This document shows, one piece after another, positions 1-12,800 of a stretch of 64,000 nucleotides of DNA. The stretch is from Rotaria macrura (lineage: Eukaryota; Rotifera; Eurotatoria; Philodinida; Philodinidae): the NCBI GenBank assembly GCA_900239685.1, contig OENT01000015.1, positions 124,001 to 188,000 of the forward strand, written 5' to 3'. The position numbers were made by a program, and so were the translations under genes. The notes under the pieces are model-generated. The model did no database searches, was not told the origin of the DNA, and worked only from the letters and a program-made list of their open reading frames with translations. Positions within the stretch are counted from its first letter, which is position 1; each line of letters opens with the position of its first letter.

Positions 1-1107
1 AATTAGCATTGATGTATAACGTAACTATCTCATACTCGATGCATATGTATGTTGTTCCAGAAAAGAACTATAGGATTGGGCAAAACAAGAATCTGAAATG
101 TGAAACTAATTCTGACAAAAATTTCAACCAGTAGATGATTCTTTCATCATGTTTTTTGGATTCTAAAGCCTCTTGTTTAATTCTTATTGAATCCTAACCT
201 TCATCAAACCGTTCTTTCCCGATGAATAGATTAAATATTCGTGGCGAATAGTGCTAGCTCACAACCAGATGATACAACAACAAGATTCGATTTATCCTCA
301 TGGTTACACTTTAGACATATGCCAATTTGAAAGGTTCATACGAAATACAGTTGACCCTGACAACTCAATAGCTTTCAACCGATATTAAATTAAGCTGAAA
401 TCTTCAGTATTGCTTGTCAACAATCTGATAAGAGACTTTCTCATTGGGCAATGATGCCGGTGCAACAAGAATAAATGACGACAACAGAGCACAAGAGAGT
501 ACATAAATATGTGGATATGCTGAATCGTAATAATAGATATGGTTTCTATTTTACTCAATGCCTCTCAACTACTGTTAAATCACAAAACCTTTCCTGATAA
601 ATAATTACTAGCAGAGAAAAACGATGTTTCTCATAAATATATTGAATTCAACGACATATAATTGGAATTTATGATTGGTGTTGATCATTCTAATTTGATG
701 AAGAGCTTCTTCATATTTATGCAGTACATTTCGTTGTACTCCATGAAGATGAGGATATATAAGTAGCATGATTCTCTGTAATGAATATGTGTTCCAACAA
801 AATAGTTTTGTATATCTGAGTATGATAAAGTCATGAGTGACCAGAGTGGAATATATATGAAAAAATGCTTAAAAACTGATAACAGATATTAAGCAAAAAA
901 GTTAAAAGGGTTATTTTTCTTCACACAATAACCATAGAATGAAAAACCACCGAATGAGATATTGAATAAAAAAAAACGAACTAATGTTCTGACTAATTGT
1001 CTAGAATGTGTTGACCTTCTATTGATATGCGTATAGAACAATGATACGATTTCTTTTGTTACTCTCAAGATGAAAAGAATAATTTTACATGATGAGAAAA
1101 ATGTGTT
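1..1107. other. AT-rich stretch, no gene seen
   Basis: No convincing gene, RNA or repeat. Short open stretches (for example around 235-335 and 480-590) have a slightly coding-like composition but are broken by stops and match nothing I recognise. Confidence 0.5.
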
Positions 1108-1722
1108 TTGATCATAGTAAAAAGATACTTATGATCACCAAATATTTTAGATACAAAATGATCACCGAAAAAAAAGCTACTGTTGATGACCAGACTTTTT
1201 AAATGTTGTCATGCTGCATCATCTAATGCTCAAATACCATATTCTACTTAATTAGATATTTATATTTTTCGTTAGTGGTTTAGATGTAATGATTTTTTTA
1301 TGTGACAGCGATCGTATCAATTAGTTATACTATTACAATCATGTACTTGTCCTGTCGGTCTCAAAATGCATTCGTGTAAAAATTCTGTTGGTTTAGCTAT
1401 TTTATTCAATTTATATCGAGTTAACGATAAGACATGTGTTAAGCCACTAGAGAAACGAAGACGCGAAGGACATTTCAAGACAGTTACCACAACTTACTGT
1501 AAATATATATTAATGAAGTTGTAAAAGTACTCTTTATGTGGTTATTATTTAGATGATTATAAATTCTTTTTTGTAGTTGTACTTTTCTGTAAAACAGAAA
1601 TATTGAATTAAAAATTGAAGAGTTGGTGATCAAAAGTTTCTGTTTTTGGTGATCGTTTGCAACTAAAAATGGTTATTGATCAACGACGTTTGTTTTTGAT
1701 GATCAGAAAAATTGACACCCAG
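1108..1722. mobile_element. Non-autonomous element with inverted arrays of TGATCACCAAAA-like repeats
   Basis: The left end (about 1108-1195) carries three or four copies of a unit close to TGATCACCAAAA spaced by 15-25 bases. The right end (about 1625-1715) carries the same units on the opposite strand. The sequence between has no open frame worth reporting. This is the layout of a foldback or MITE-like DNA element whose terminal inverted repeats are made of short degenerate direct repeats. I could not fix a target-site duplication, so the borders are approximate. The same architecture, with different unit sequences, recurs at 4739-5596 and 61324-62083. Confidence 0.5.
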
Positions 1723-3530
1723 AATGATACATAAACGGATATTAACGCAACGGTGAATAAATGAACGACTAAAGGACAACAATCAGGCAAAAAATAGAAT
1801 TCATAAATTTCATTGATTTCCTTTTTCCATGTTTTCATTTTGACTAGTACAGTGAAACATTATCTTGTACACCCACCCTCTTCATCTGTTTTTGATGAAT
1901 AATTAAAATTAATTAAAATACCAAGGAAAGTTCAACATTGAAAATGACCTAGGTCAGTTGCACCTGGTCACAATTAAATTTGAGCTATCGATAAAAGAAG
2001 TACTCATACAAATATCACCGTCAGCAAATTCATTCGTTGACAATCAAACATATTCTCGATTTCTTTCATGTGATTTGTTTGATACAAGTCGATTATTTTT
2101 ATTTAATCGAAATAAAAATGAACATCATATCCATGGATAATATTAGTCATTTATATACGTTGCTGCATTCACCAAACTGATTTTACCATGATAGAAGTTT
2201 TTCAAAAGAGCCTTGATTCAACAAATGAAAAAACTCGCTGAGTTTAGAATTAACTGAAAATTAGGAAAATTTTCTTTTTTTTTAATGAGTTGAGAAGAAC
2301 TGTTGGATTTATTAGTATGATAATTAAATTATTAATAGAAGTTTCATGAAAAGTGTACTACAAATGGGAAAATATTAATATAGTTTTGCTTGCCAATAAG
2401 ATTTGTAAACATTTAGCTCAGGATACCTTTTGCATTATCCACTCAACTAGAAAATTTACTGAATTCTCGTAGAATGAAGCACAATAAATAAGTATCAACA
2501 AGAAATACAGCATGGAAAGATAATTTTGAGTTCTTTCGGTATGACTTAACGAATTAGAGGATACGTTTTTCTTCTCATTCAGAATTATTCAGTGTTGTTG
2601 TTGTTGCTTTTCGATTTGTTTCTCCTATTGAACTTAATTTTCAATAATGGGTAATAAGTCGATCCGCTTTCGGTGTATTGCAACAGTGTCAGCTATCATA
2701 AATAACAAATGTTTTCTTTCATTTCTCTTCGATTACTATTGAAGTATGAAAATTAACGATTGGTGAATTCGATGATTTCTAGAGCTTTGCAGGCTTATTA
2801 AAACACATTAGAAAAGAATACAATAAAAGTAAACATAGTGGCACATGACTGTGCGCAGTTTTCTTTTAAATTCTACTGATAGTATGTGATTTGATATTCA
2901 CTGTAGTCATTTATCAACATAAATCTATAGTAAGAAGTCACTTTTTAAATGATCGTTAGCAGTGAAGACCTTGACGTTCGTATTAACTATGAAAAGAAAT
3001 ACACAGGAGAATGTTTTACAACAATCTAAAGTTATTACTATAATCTATGGCATATTATACTACTCGACAATCTAGTTTCTCAATGGTAGTAAGTGACTAG
3101 ATTAAAGCTCATTGCATTAAATCTAAAATCCAGTGAGTTCTAGACCTGATCGACAAAGTATTGTAGTTACTATCAGACAGAAGAAAAGTCTTATGCTAAG
3201 TTTGTTTTTACTGCAATAACTTGTCAATAAAAAACAAAGAAATAACGAAAAAACTTTCACTTGATTATTCAACTAGATAAATGAGTATAACTGAATCTAG
3301 TGAGATACTCATACCTAAAAAACTAGGTACGATGAAATAATTAACAGATACGATGCTATCAAACTGATTTATATTTCGTGCTAATATTCGATACTAGAAC
3401 TCTGTATATTGTTCATTTACATTTTCACATTTTTGTTCTAATTCTAAGAATTATGAGTTCAGCTTTTTCCAAGTAGCATAGTGGCGTAGTAACATAAATC
3501 AGATTCATGTTCGAAGATTAGATCTATATA
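1723..3530. other. AT-rich stretch, no gene seen
   Basis: The longest open stretch is 60 codons (1958-2140) and lacks an ATG start, splice context or recognisable motif. Nothing else stands out. Confidence 0.5.
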
Positions 3531-3531
3531 A

Positions 3532-4139
3532 AAAGTTACATCTTTACGTGTTAAAGAAATTTTGGTTCATCAAAGACTGCATTCTTTTTTTGATCATCGG
3601 GAATATTACTCAATTCTAGTCATTCCGCCTATTAATTATTCAAAAACTCAAGTTATGATGTATGCACGAGCGGTAGGCTATCCTAATATGATGCCAAATA
3701 GAAAATGTGGCGGTCACTCAATTAGATGAATAAATTTTACTTAGTATTTATAAGCTACTGAATATTAATCGCAAAGCTTGAGCGGAGACAGTTCATCATT
3801 CATATGCAGATCAAAATTCGTCGACAAATCGCTATGGTCAATTCAATTAGATTGGGAAGTTCAAACTATAATATACTCCTTCAAATCTTATTTTCAACGT
3901 TCGTATTGTCTCTTCTCACATGACATTATTTGCTGTTTACTCTATTTACGGATTTGCAGGTTAATTTTCCAAATCATTTTCATTATACATCTCTTAAACG
4001 AGTCTATGGTTGCCATTACTGAAACGACTTATTCTTCAAATACGTTGACGACGAGTGTCCCCTTACTTATCTATGTTATGAATATTGGATGCAATATCTG
4101 AAAAAACTGGCCGATTCCTTTGACGACTATTTGTTTTAA
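3532..4139 (+). pseudogene. Decayed coding region of unknown family
   Basis: Two coding-like stretches lie in different frames. The first, 3532-3729, reads about 65 codons (including ILVIPPINYSKTQVMMYARA) and ends in TGA. The second, 3780-4139, reads 119 codons broken only by TGA at 3921 and 4020 before a TAA; it contains VNFPNHFHYTSLKRVYG and KYVDDECPLTYLCYEYWMQY. A third frame (4120-4350) stays open just after. The residue composition is protein-like rather than random AT-rich translation. A frameshift plus internal stops point to a dead gene. Both internal TGA codons could have come from CGA or TGG. I do not recognise the family. Confidence 0.4.
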
Positions 4140-4352
4140 CGAGCAATCGTTTTTAAACAATAATCGTTCTTCGTCACAGGCAAGAAGAAGATCTATTCGT
4201 TGTCTTCATCGTCCTAAAATATTTGTCAATAATGTTGATGTTTTTGTTCGTGTTTTATATAGGTTATCAGATCATCGTTCTTCTCAATCAGTAACAAATA
4301 TCGGTTTAGATGATACCAGATGCTATAATGAATTTCCAGAGACATTATAGTG

Positions 4353-4738
4353 CCAGTTGTTCCTCATTTCTCTCTTGAAATGAGTCGTTATCAATCGTCT
4401 TCCACTTTGTCTACTCCTGTAGATTTTCGTTTATGATACTTATTCTTCTTTTTAATTTTATTTATCTTATTTCTTCTTTGCCTTCTTTTTTCTCTTCATT
4501 CCCTTTGTTTCTTTTTTGTTGATGACGTCGCAAATATCGCTCTATCGGATGCATTTGTTTTAAGACATCTGTACCTTTAGGACCATTACGGTGAGAAGTT
4601 TATTATAGCAAACACATAAGAAATATTGACTTATTTAGCAAAATCATTCGCAAGTAAGGAAGTTACAAGTGCATTGCAGATAGAGCTGTTCAGTGTTATG
4701 AAGTTCGATATGTAGTGGTATAAAAAAAACTCATAGTT
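4353..4738. other. AT-rich spacer, no gene seen
   Basis: Pyrimidine-rich on the plus strand around 4430-4530. No open frame or repeat supported. Confidence 0.4.
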
Positions 4739-5596
4739 GATCATGGAATACGGTCAAAAACGTCCCCGAAAAAATGTCCTTTCGAAAATATCCTTGTTTT
4801 ATAATGTCCCTTGCAAAAATGTCCTTTGTTTTCTAGATGTTTTTTTCTAAAATAGGGGTTATAGTTAACCATAGAATTAAATACAGGAAATTATCCTACG
4901 CAAAACAAATTAAAGGAATAAAATTCCAAATTGTTTTGCACGTGTAACAAAAAAAGGAAGTTTAGCACAACACAAGGGAGACATTGCAGGTTTGAAACCC
5001 CGAGCATCACAGCATCATATCAGCACCTTTTTGGCATCTTCAGTTTTTCTTAACAACTTAGTGTAGAATTTAGTCAGTACGTGATGATATCGCCTTGGCA
5101 ATACATAAGCATCAAATTCTACCCTAAATTGCTGAGAAAAAACGAAAGATGCCAAAAAGGTGCTGATATGATGCTGTGATGCTCATAGTGAAAGAAGATA
5201 AAGATGCTGACATTATGCCATGATGCTGAAATGATGCAGTGATGCTGGAGGTTTCAAACCTACATACTCCACCATAGCACAACAACTGTTAGTTTTGTGA
5301 AATGTTCTCTCGTTTCTATTGCATTCTTTATAGACTAGTCCAATCCTCTGCAACAAATCACGAATTTATGGATCGATATATTTCTTTTCTTAAGGCGTCA
5401 TCTGTGTCAATAACATTCAATTGAACAATAAAAGATAAATAATCAACGGAACCGTCACATCAAGAGACGTTTTTCCGTAGAGCATTATTGCCGGGAATAT
5501 TTTTACTACGGGGATTTTTACAGAGAACACTTTTGTGAGGGACATTTTTTCACAGGGCCGAAAAACTGGGGACATTTTTGACTCTTACCGATCATG
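4739..5596. mobile_element. Inverted-repeat DNA element with GATCATG target duplication
   Basis: GATCATG occurs in direct orientation at 4739-4745 and 5590-5596, as expected of a target-site duplication. Just inside, GTCAAAAACGTCCCC (4753-4767) is matched on the opposite strand at 5568-5582 with one mismatch. From each end inward runs an array of degenerate units near AAAAATGTCCCTTG: about four on the left (4763-4835) and about seven on the right (5462-5580, minus strand). There is no transposase frame, so it must be mobilised in trans. The nested element at 4963-5284 interrupts it. The 7-bp duplication (8 bp with one mismatch) would suit several DNA transposon superfamilies, hAT among them. 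Confidence 0.6.
4963..5284. mobile_element. Nested hairpin-like MITE with 10-bp target duplication (Mutator-like)
   Basis: The direct repeat TAGCACAACA at 4963-4972 and 5275-5284 brackets a long palindrome. AGGTTTGAAACC at 4988-4999 pairs with 5250-5261. A perfect 38-bp arm at 5002-5039 pairs with 5147-5184. Imperfect pairing continues inward to about 5076/5110, leaving a loop of only about 35 bases. The right arm has an extra stretch of GATGCTG-type units (5190-5247). A 10-bp target duplication and very long terminal inverted repeats are typical of Mutator-like non-autonomous elements. No coding capacity. It sits inside the 4739-5596 element and is therefore younger. Confidence 0.7.
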
Positions 5597-6580
5597 TACT
5601 ATTCAACGACTGATCATCTTCCATTTCACGTAGAAAAACAAGAAAGAAACCATACGATAATCATCATGATTTAGATACTGCTGCAGAAGTCGCATGCAAG
5701 TAATTTTTCAGCGATTATATGAACACATCAGTTGATTATATATAACTCCTAGTAACACTTTGACAAGAAATACTTAGTGAACTTGATGTTCTTCATCATA
5801 GTACTCAATTAAGTATCACTTGATCGAGTCACTTTTCCCTTCAGTAGTACTTTCAAATTGCAATCATAGTACTAGCAAAGTATCTCAACATAGAAATATC
5901 CTTCATCTATCATCCCAAAAAGGATCGGATTCTTGAAACATCTTCTCTTTGTATAAAAAACATGAGTATCTTATTGCGATATCTTGCAGGGTAGCAAACG
6001 TCTCTAAGAATTGAAAGAATAACTTCAAATAAGATCTATGACATAAAGCCTTTTCTTCACAACCTACGAGGTCATGCAAGTTATCTCATTTAGTTCTTTT
6101 TCAGATATTAGTATCGAATTGTTTAGATAATCTAGGTATCAGCTGTTATATCAAGAGAATTCTAATTCATTGAAAATTACTCAAGCAGTACATTAAAAAG
6201 TTCGACTAATAATAACATAGATTTTTCTAGTTACTACTGATACCGCAACAAAAGATTATCCTAGTTTTATGAGTCTTTAATCGACTTCATAAATTAAATC
6301 CAAAGGTTATTCAAAAGTCAAGTTCTAGGTGACGTAAAATGAAATATTAAATTCATTATTTTATTTTCTCTGCAATATGATACTTGAAATCAGACTGAAT
6401 TCGCAAGGGTGTCAAGGCCGAGTCGATAGCAGGATGCACCCCCTCCCACGCAGCCATAAAAAATGATCGTTTTTTATCGTGTGAAATCGAAAATATTCTT
6501 AAGTTTTGTCAGCAAAAATAATATTACACCCACGAAAAATCTTTGAAACATGGCTCTCTTTTCCGAAACACTTTACTACA
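5597..6580. other. Intergenic, no gene seen
   Basis: AT-rich. A short GC-rich patch at 6408-6462 is the only compositional feature. No frame or RNA supported. Confidence 0.4.
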
Positions 6581-6589
6581 ACCCCTCTT

Positions 6590-6693
6590 CCAATATTGGC
6601 TGGCTCGCGGCATCCGTCTCTCTGAACACGTAGGGATAAATTGAATAATTACTATAGTGCTCCACCTTTCAAAATAGCTGATTATTTGATTGG
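6590..6693 (+). promoter_or_regulatory. Possible COG7 promoter with CCAAT-box motifs
   Basis: A palindromic CCAATATTGG lies at 6590-6599 and a further reverse CCAAT (ATTGG) at 6689-6693, within 250 bases of the COG7 start codon and in a locally GC-richer patch. CCAAT boxes are common in housekeeping promoters. This is a motif match only. Confidence 0.25.
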
Positions 6694-6829
6694 TCAGAAA
6701 AAACTCCACTAAAATTATCAATGTTCTGTTCTGTGTCTTAGCCTAACGAAAAAAAACTATTGTATTGAAGCGTACCATTTATCTCAATTTCATTGTTTTC
6801 TAATTCAGTTGCCGTCGTTTTTTTATGAA

Positions 6830-9800
6830 ATGGTATGTCTAACAAAACTTAATTTATTCTCAAATCATACAATAAAAGTCATTTTCATTTTCAAGGATTT
6901 TTCAAAATTCTTCGATGATGAATTCAATGTCATCGACTGGCTTAATCAAGCATTTCGATTACAGAAAGAATCCAATCAAAATGTTGATAATTACACGGGA
7001 ACATTAATAACAAAACTACAAATGTATATTCAAGAAATGAATAATTCTATTGAAGAAACAAGTCAACAAGCTATTCAACAGTTTCCTCGGTTAATATTAA
7101 TGATTGCTTATGACTCTTGCATTTAGAAGAAATACTTATAAACGCATATCTTTCTATATATATATATATATATCTGTAAATATATCTATCTATAAATATT
7201 TCTTCTAGTGTACTTCGTGAAATTGATATTCTCAGAAATGAAGCAACACTCCTACAAGAACAAATGCGTACAGTGCGTGGTGATATTCAAAAAGTCAATC
7301 AAGATACAGCTGACGGCATGCGAAATCTAATCCAGTTAGATTTAGTTAAAAATCGTATACAATCAGCATCAAAAGCATTACAAGAAGCAGATAATTGGGT
7401 TACATTGTCAGCTCAAATTGAAGACACTTTTGAATCGAAAGATACTGTCCAAGTATGATATCGAAACATGAAATATGACAGAAGCTACGTGAATGAGACA
7501 GAGAACAGAGTATTAATGACTCACAAGATCTATTTAAAGATTCATGCTAAAATAAGCCGTTAATTTTTGCAGTAGTGATAAGAGAAAATCATAGATTTTC
7601 AGCACTGTCAGATGATCTCGACCTTTGCTGAGTCACTTCGATGCCATAGAATGACGTAGGAAATCTTTTTTTTTGTATCATATAATTCAGATCGCAACAA
7701 AATTAATTGCTATGCAGCAATCATTGAAAATTCTTACGGATGTTCCGGACTACGCTGATCGTGTTCATCGTTTAGAAACATTAAAAAATCGTCTCGAAGC
7801 TCTGATGAGTCCTACAGTGGTCGCTGCTTTTAATAAACAAGAAGTTGGTATGAAGATACACATACGATCAGTAATACATGTCTCATGTAATATTTATGTA
7901 CAATTATTTATAGACATAGCTCGATCTTTTGCACAAATCTTTCAATCAATGGATCGTGCAGAACAACTAGAAGATTTATATGTAACATCTGTCAAAGTAA
8001 ACATTTTTTTCTAGACTAGAAAGTCATATTCCATTTATTTTACATAAACTGAATAAGAAAAATAAATGAAAAACATTTTCTTTTCAGACTCGTCTTGAGT
8101 CACGTATGAAAGAGATCATCGAAAGTACGAATCGTGAACATGAATCGATATTTATTGCAATTTATGATTATTTATCGAATGTTTGGCAAGATGAGGTAGA
8201 AAAAAACCGAGAAAATGACTTATGACTCACTATATTTTTTATTACAGATTCGTTGGTCAACGAAAATTTTTAACCGTCCGAATCGCGTTACACTTGCAAT
8301 AGTATTAAATGGTCTTAAAATTTTTCATAATAAGTATAATACTCAATTTTATACCGAACTACAACGTCAACAAATATCATCCAAAAAACGACTGGATATA
8401 TTAATTGCGTGTAAACGAGTAAGTTAGAAAAAGAAAAGAAAAATGAAGATCAAAAGCAATAGAATCTAAAACTCAAAAAAAAATACGTTTAAGCGTTTAT
8501 AATAAACAGATGCGCAAAACTAGGTGTCAAGAGAATTTGTTTTTCGATTTTGACATAAATACTACACTGTTTCTTCTGATTTCGATGTTTGTTCTGATTG
8601 TTTAAAAAAATTTATCGCATTATTATCTTGATCACCAATAATTAATGTTTGATCACGTTTCATGGCTAAACCACTAGGACCTTTTAATTCTTTACAACGC
8701 CAATAATTGATTATCTCCATATCTTCACCATCTTGAAAATTTGAACGTCTTTCAACTGAGCGTAATTCAGGATCCGAATAACAAACAGTAAACCAATTAG
8801 CATCGTCGTCAAGTAATATTCCTTGAGGTACATTTAATTTAGCTTCGACATTTGGTTTACTACGTGAATCATGGTCATAGATTTTTTGTATGTAACCCAT
8901 TTTATCAAATAGATAAACAGCACCACGATAAGTTGGCGCATCTTCGCATGTAACAGCACATTGATTATTACTATTTAAAGCAATATAACTTGGCTTAACT
9001 TTGTATTGTGTTTGTTGCCATCGTGTTAAATACCAACGACGATTAACAAAGCGAAAATCTGGTGAAAAAACACAAACACGATGATTCCATGTATCGCACA
9101 TATAAATCTCTCTAAATATAAATAAATAAATACGGTAAAGATACACATATATAAATAGACCGATGGAAATATAAATATAGAAACAAAATATGTCGAAGTA
9201 AATATCAACATACCCGTTGGTAGGATCAACAGTAATACCACGCGGTAAATTAAATCGATTATTCGCATGACCACTTTCTTCAGCTCCTAATTTTTGTACG
9301 ATCTTCTTTTTTTCTAAATCATATAGTATTATTGAATGAGCTTTGGTTACATAAATGTGTTGTTTATGATGTGGTCTTGATGCAACACATTCCGGTGATG
9401 ATAGATCTCCGCGAAATATTTGCAATAAACGTCCATCAGTATTAGAATCAAACATAAGTAATCGATTGTTATAGTAGTCACACGCCATAACTTGTTCATC
9501 TTCTGTATTTAATACACATATACCATGTGTATGTGCCATGGACATAGTTGTTGTTTGACCAGATGATGGATTTTGATATTGAAATTTTTTTATTGTAAGA
9601 TACGGTTTCAATTCATAATTTTTTATGGATGGTAAATGAGAAGTTAATCCTGATGAGTAAGATGCGGAACTATCATTTTCTTCATTATCACTTGTATCTT
9701 CTTCAACGGGATCTATTGAAGGTGTCCATCCAGCCGGTAAACCAGGTAGAGAACCCGGAATTATTGAGGGTCGACGTTTTGTTAAATCGCTCTCCATCCG

Positions 9801-12800
9801 TGTATATATTTACTTTGTAAATAAGTAACAATAGTGGAGTTCTCGTTATTGCATCGTTATCCTCTTCCTTTTATTTGTGTCAGTATTTGGTCGATTAGTT
9901 TGATAAATGAAGTATAGGATGAAACTGGTGGCACTACTAGGAACAAAGCAAAGCTAAAACCTATCAACATGACTCGTCATGGCAAGACATCTTTCCTCCC
10001 AAAGCTGACATAAAGAAAGAAACAAACAAGCAGAAGATTACTGTTATCATTATTGTCAGGAGAATGTATTCTGTTAAGAGCCGATCCGTAAAAATAGTAC
10101 AATAACAGAGAAAAACACAAAAAAAATAGTATTTTTACCGGTTTGTTCCCTCATTCATTCTTGTATTTTTAAAACTTATCGAATAAGTCATTTGATTTCA
10201 TATCTAATTAGATTTTATTTTACATCATATGAATCATGGTGTATTTTCGTCAAACACACTTCTATCGTATCCTTAATCCAACCTGTCAACATAAGATATA
10301 TTTTGGTTTGTGTTGTTGCTAGCAAACATCTTTCTAAACTCTTATCTGTCTTCTGTACGTACGTACATCAGGAAGATTGCTTATATATCCTATGAAACCA
10401 AGGCATAGTTTATGTGTGGAAAGAAAAAAAACCGATGATAATCAAAAAGAAATCAAAGAGCAACTTGTGTTGAAATCTATACCCAATGATGACATATATT
10501 TATTATGAGATTGATTCCACAAGTTCTTGTCTCATTTATATTAATATAAAATGAATTAGAAGAAAAAAAGCACGATATTCATTATTTTAGGTCACTGATC
10601 GATTTGGTAAATCAATTCAAAGTCAATTGCAATCATTTTATCAAAATACAGCAGCTCAAGCAATTCAATCTGCTAATGGTACATTCTAAAAGAACCTAAT
10701 CTAACAATTCCTAGTCTACTTAGAATACTTCTCTCGTATTCAAAAACATATAGGTTGACATTTGAGCGTAATTAAAAAAAAAAGAGTCAGAATTAGCAAC
10801 CTATCGTAATGTCAACTGCTAGTTAATAGGAAATTATATGAATAAAAAAAAACAAAGACCTTCATAGAGTTTCTATTTTGATATCATCATTGCTATTCAA
10901 GCTGATCTTATCTCTATGTCACAATCGATTCTTTTGATGAATTTCAAAATATTGCTTCTCTATAGAAAATATTCCATCGTCGACAATTGAAACATTCATT
11001 TCGGAATTATACTCACCTTACACTGATGTCTTTCAAAATTATTCTAAATATGAACAAGAACAACTAAACAATGCTCTCGATGCCATTCAGTTCGTATGTA
11101 TTAATTGCTCGGAAAAAATAATTTTCTTCTGTGTTGATCGAGTCTCTTGAGTGGAGAGTATATTTGGAGAAAATAAGCGAAGATATGCAGAGCAACATAA
11201 TCTATGAAAAACATACAATTAAAGGAAAATATTTCTTCATTCATATAGAATCTGTGTCAGATGTCGTATGTCACTTCTCTCTGTTCGTCGACAACGATAC
11301 TATTGATAGAGTACAATTTACGAAAAATAGATTTCATTTTGATTACCATAAAGATTATCTTTGACTTTCGAACATTGAATAACTTTTGCAACGCTAGATA
11401 TTCAATGTAAATATTGTACTTTCATATGAAAATCAGTTGCAAAGAAATGTATTGACACATGAATGAATATTTTCATTCGATATAAATAGCTAGTATTCGA
11501 AAAATTCAGTTGCACAACGGCGTAAACAATTCTGCATAGTACATTTATTTTTATACAATGTACAAGTAGCTGTTTTTTGCTTACCAAACAATGGACTTGG
11601 CCTTATCATGTTGTAAACAGGGTCTATTCGCCAACTTTTTCTCCGGCCGAAATTTTGTCATATAGCCTCACTAAACACATAACTATAAACTTAAAATACA
11701 ATCTTCTTGTATATCACAAGATATTTTTCTAGGATACCAGTGACACATCATCTAGTATTCAATTACTTACATCGTCAATATCTAATGTATTTTCATTAGC
11801 AAATGAAGTAAATCAAATGAATTAATCAAACTCGAGAAAATAGGAAAATCTGTAACTCATATTCTTTCTTTTTCGATTAGAGCATCGACAGATGTAAACA
11901 AATAACTAATGGTCAAACAATTATTAGTCTTCTCAATGTTCTACAAGTATATCAAAAGAAATAAACGCCTATTGAATACTTTCTTCCGTCTTACTATGAA
12001 TACATATTGTTTTTAGAAATTTTTCACTGCCTATATTGGAGAGTTGAAACGTGTGGTCAATAATATACGCGAAAGAAATACGAAAATTTTGGGTCATGAA
12101 GATTGGGAATTATTTCAACAGACAATTCGAATCTTAGAAATTTGTGGTAAAATTTTTAAAAATATCTCATTAATAATAAAATTTACGATTACATTTTTCA
12201 AATTCATCTCAACAAATAACAATAGGTGAGCTTATTTTTGCTTATGAGCAATTCGAATCTTCATTAGCTCAACAACTATTGACAATGATTAATGAATGGT
12301 CAAATAAACCTAACAAGTATAGTTCTAGGGATCTACATTTATTTTTGTTTAATTAAAAAGCAATTTTTTTTCTTTAGACATAAACAACATCATGATGTGT
12401 TTGATTTAGCCATTGAATCATTCATTAATAAAACATCATCTTCTGATAAGCATGATTATGTATCTATTACACATGCACTTGAAAGTAGGAAAAAACACTT
12501 GATTATTTGTTGATTTCATACGTATTGAAGTATGAAATACAATTGCATTGTTATTACTAGATGCAACTTATAGTCTTTTTCCTGATGTACCAAAACTATT
12601 AAGTAAATTTAGTGATGATTGTCATCAATTCAGTTTTGATGTTGTCTTTCTACCAATTCATTCACTGCTTAATGGATTTTCAAAACTACCAGTAAATCAT
12701 ATCATTACATATACTTCATAGCACATTCGTGCACTTTATTTTACTTTGAAAGATTTGGGCAAGTGAAAGTCGAGGTACTATCGTATCTGATTTACCATCA

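Noticed and set aside
3780..4139. Selenocysteine or stop-readthrough reading of the two TGA codons
   Set aside because: A frameshifted upstream partner and a further frame change downstream fit simple decay. No SECIS-like element or family match was seen.
9629..9820. Plus-strand frame overlapping the NHL gene
   Set aside because: Shadow of the antisense coding exon; its own composition is not protein-like.
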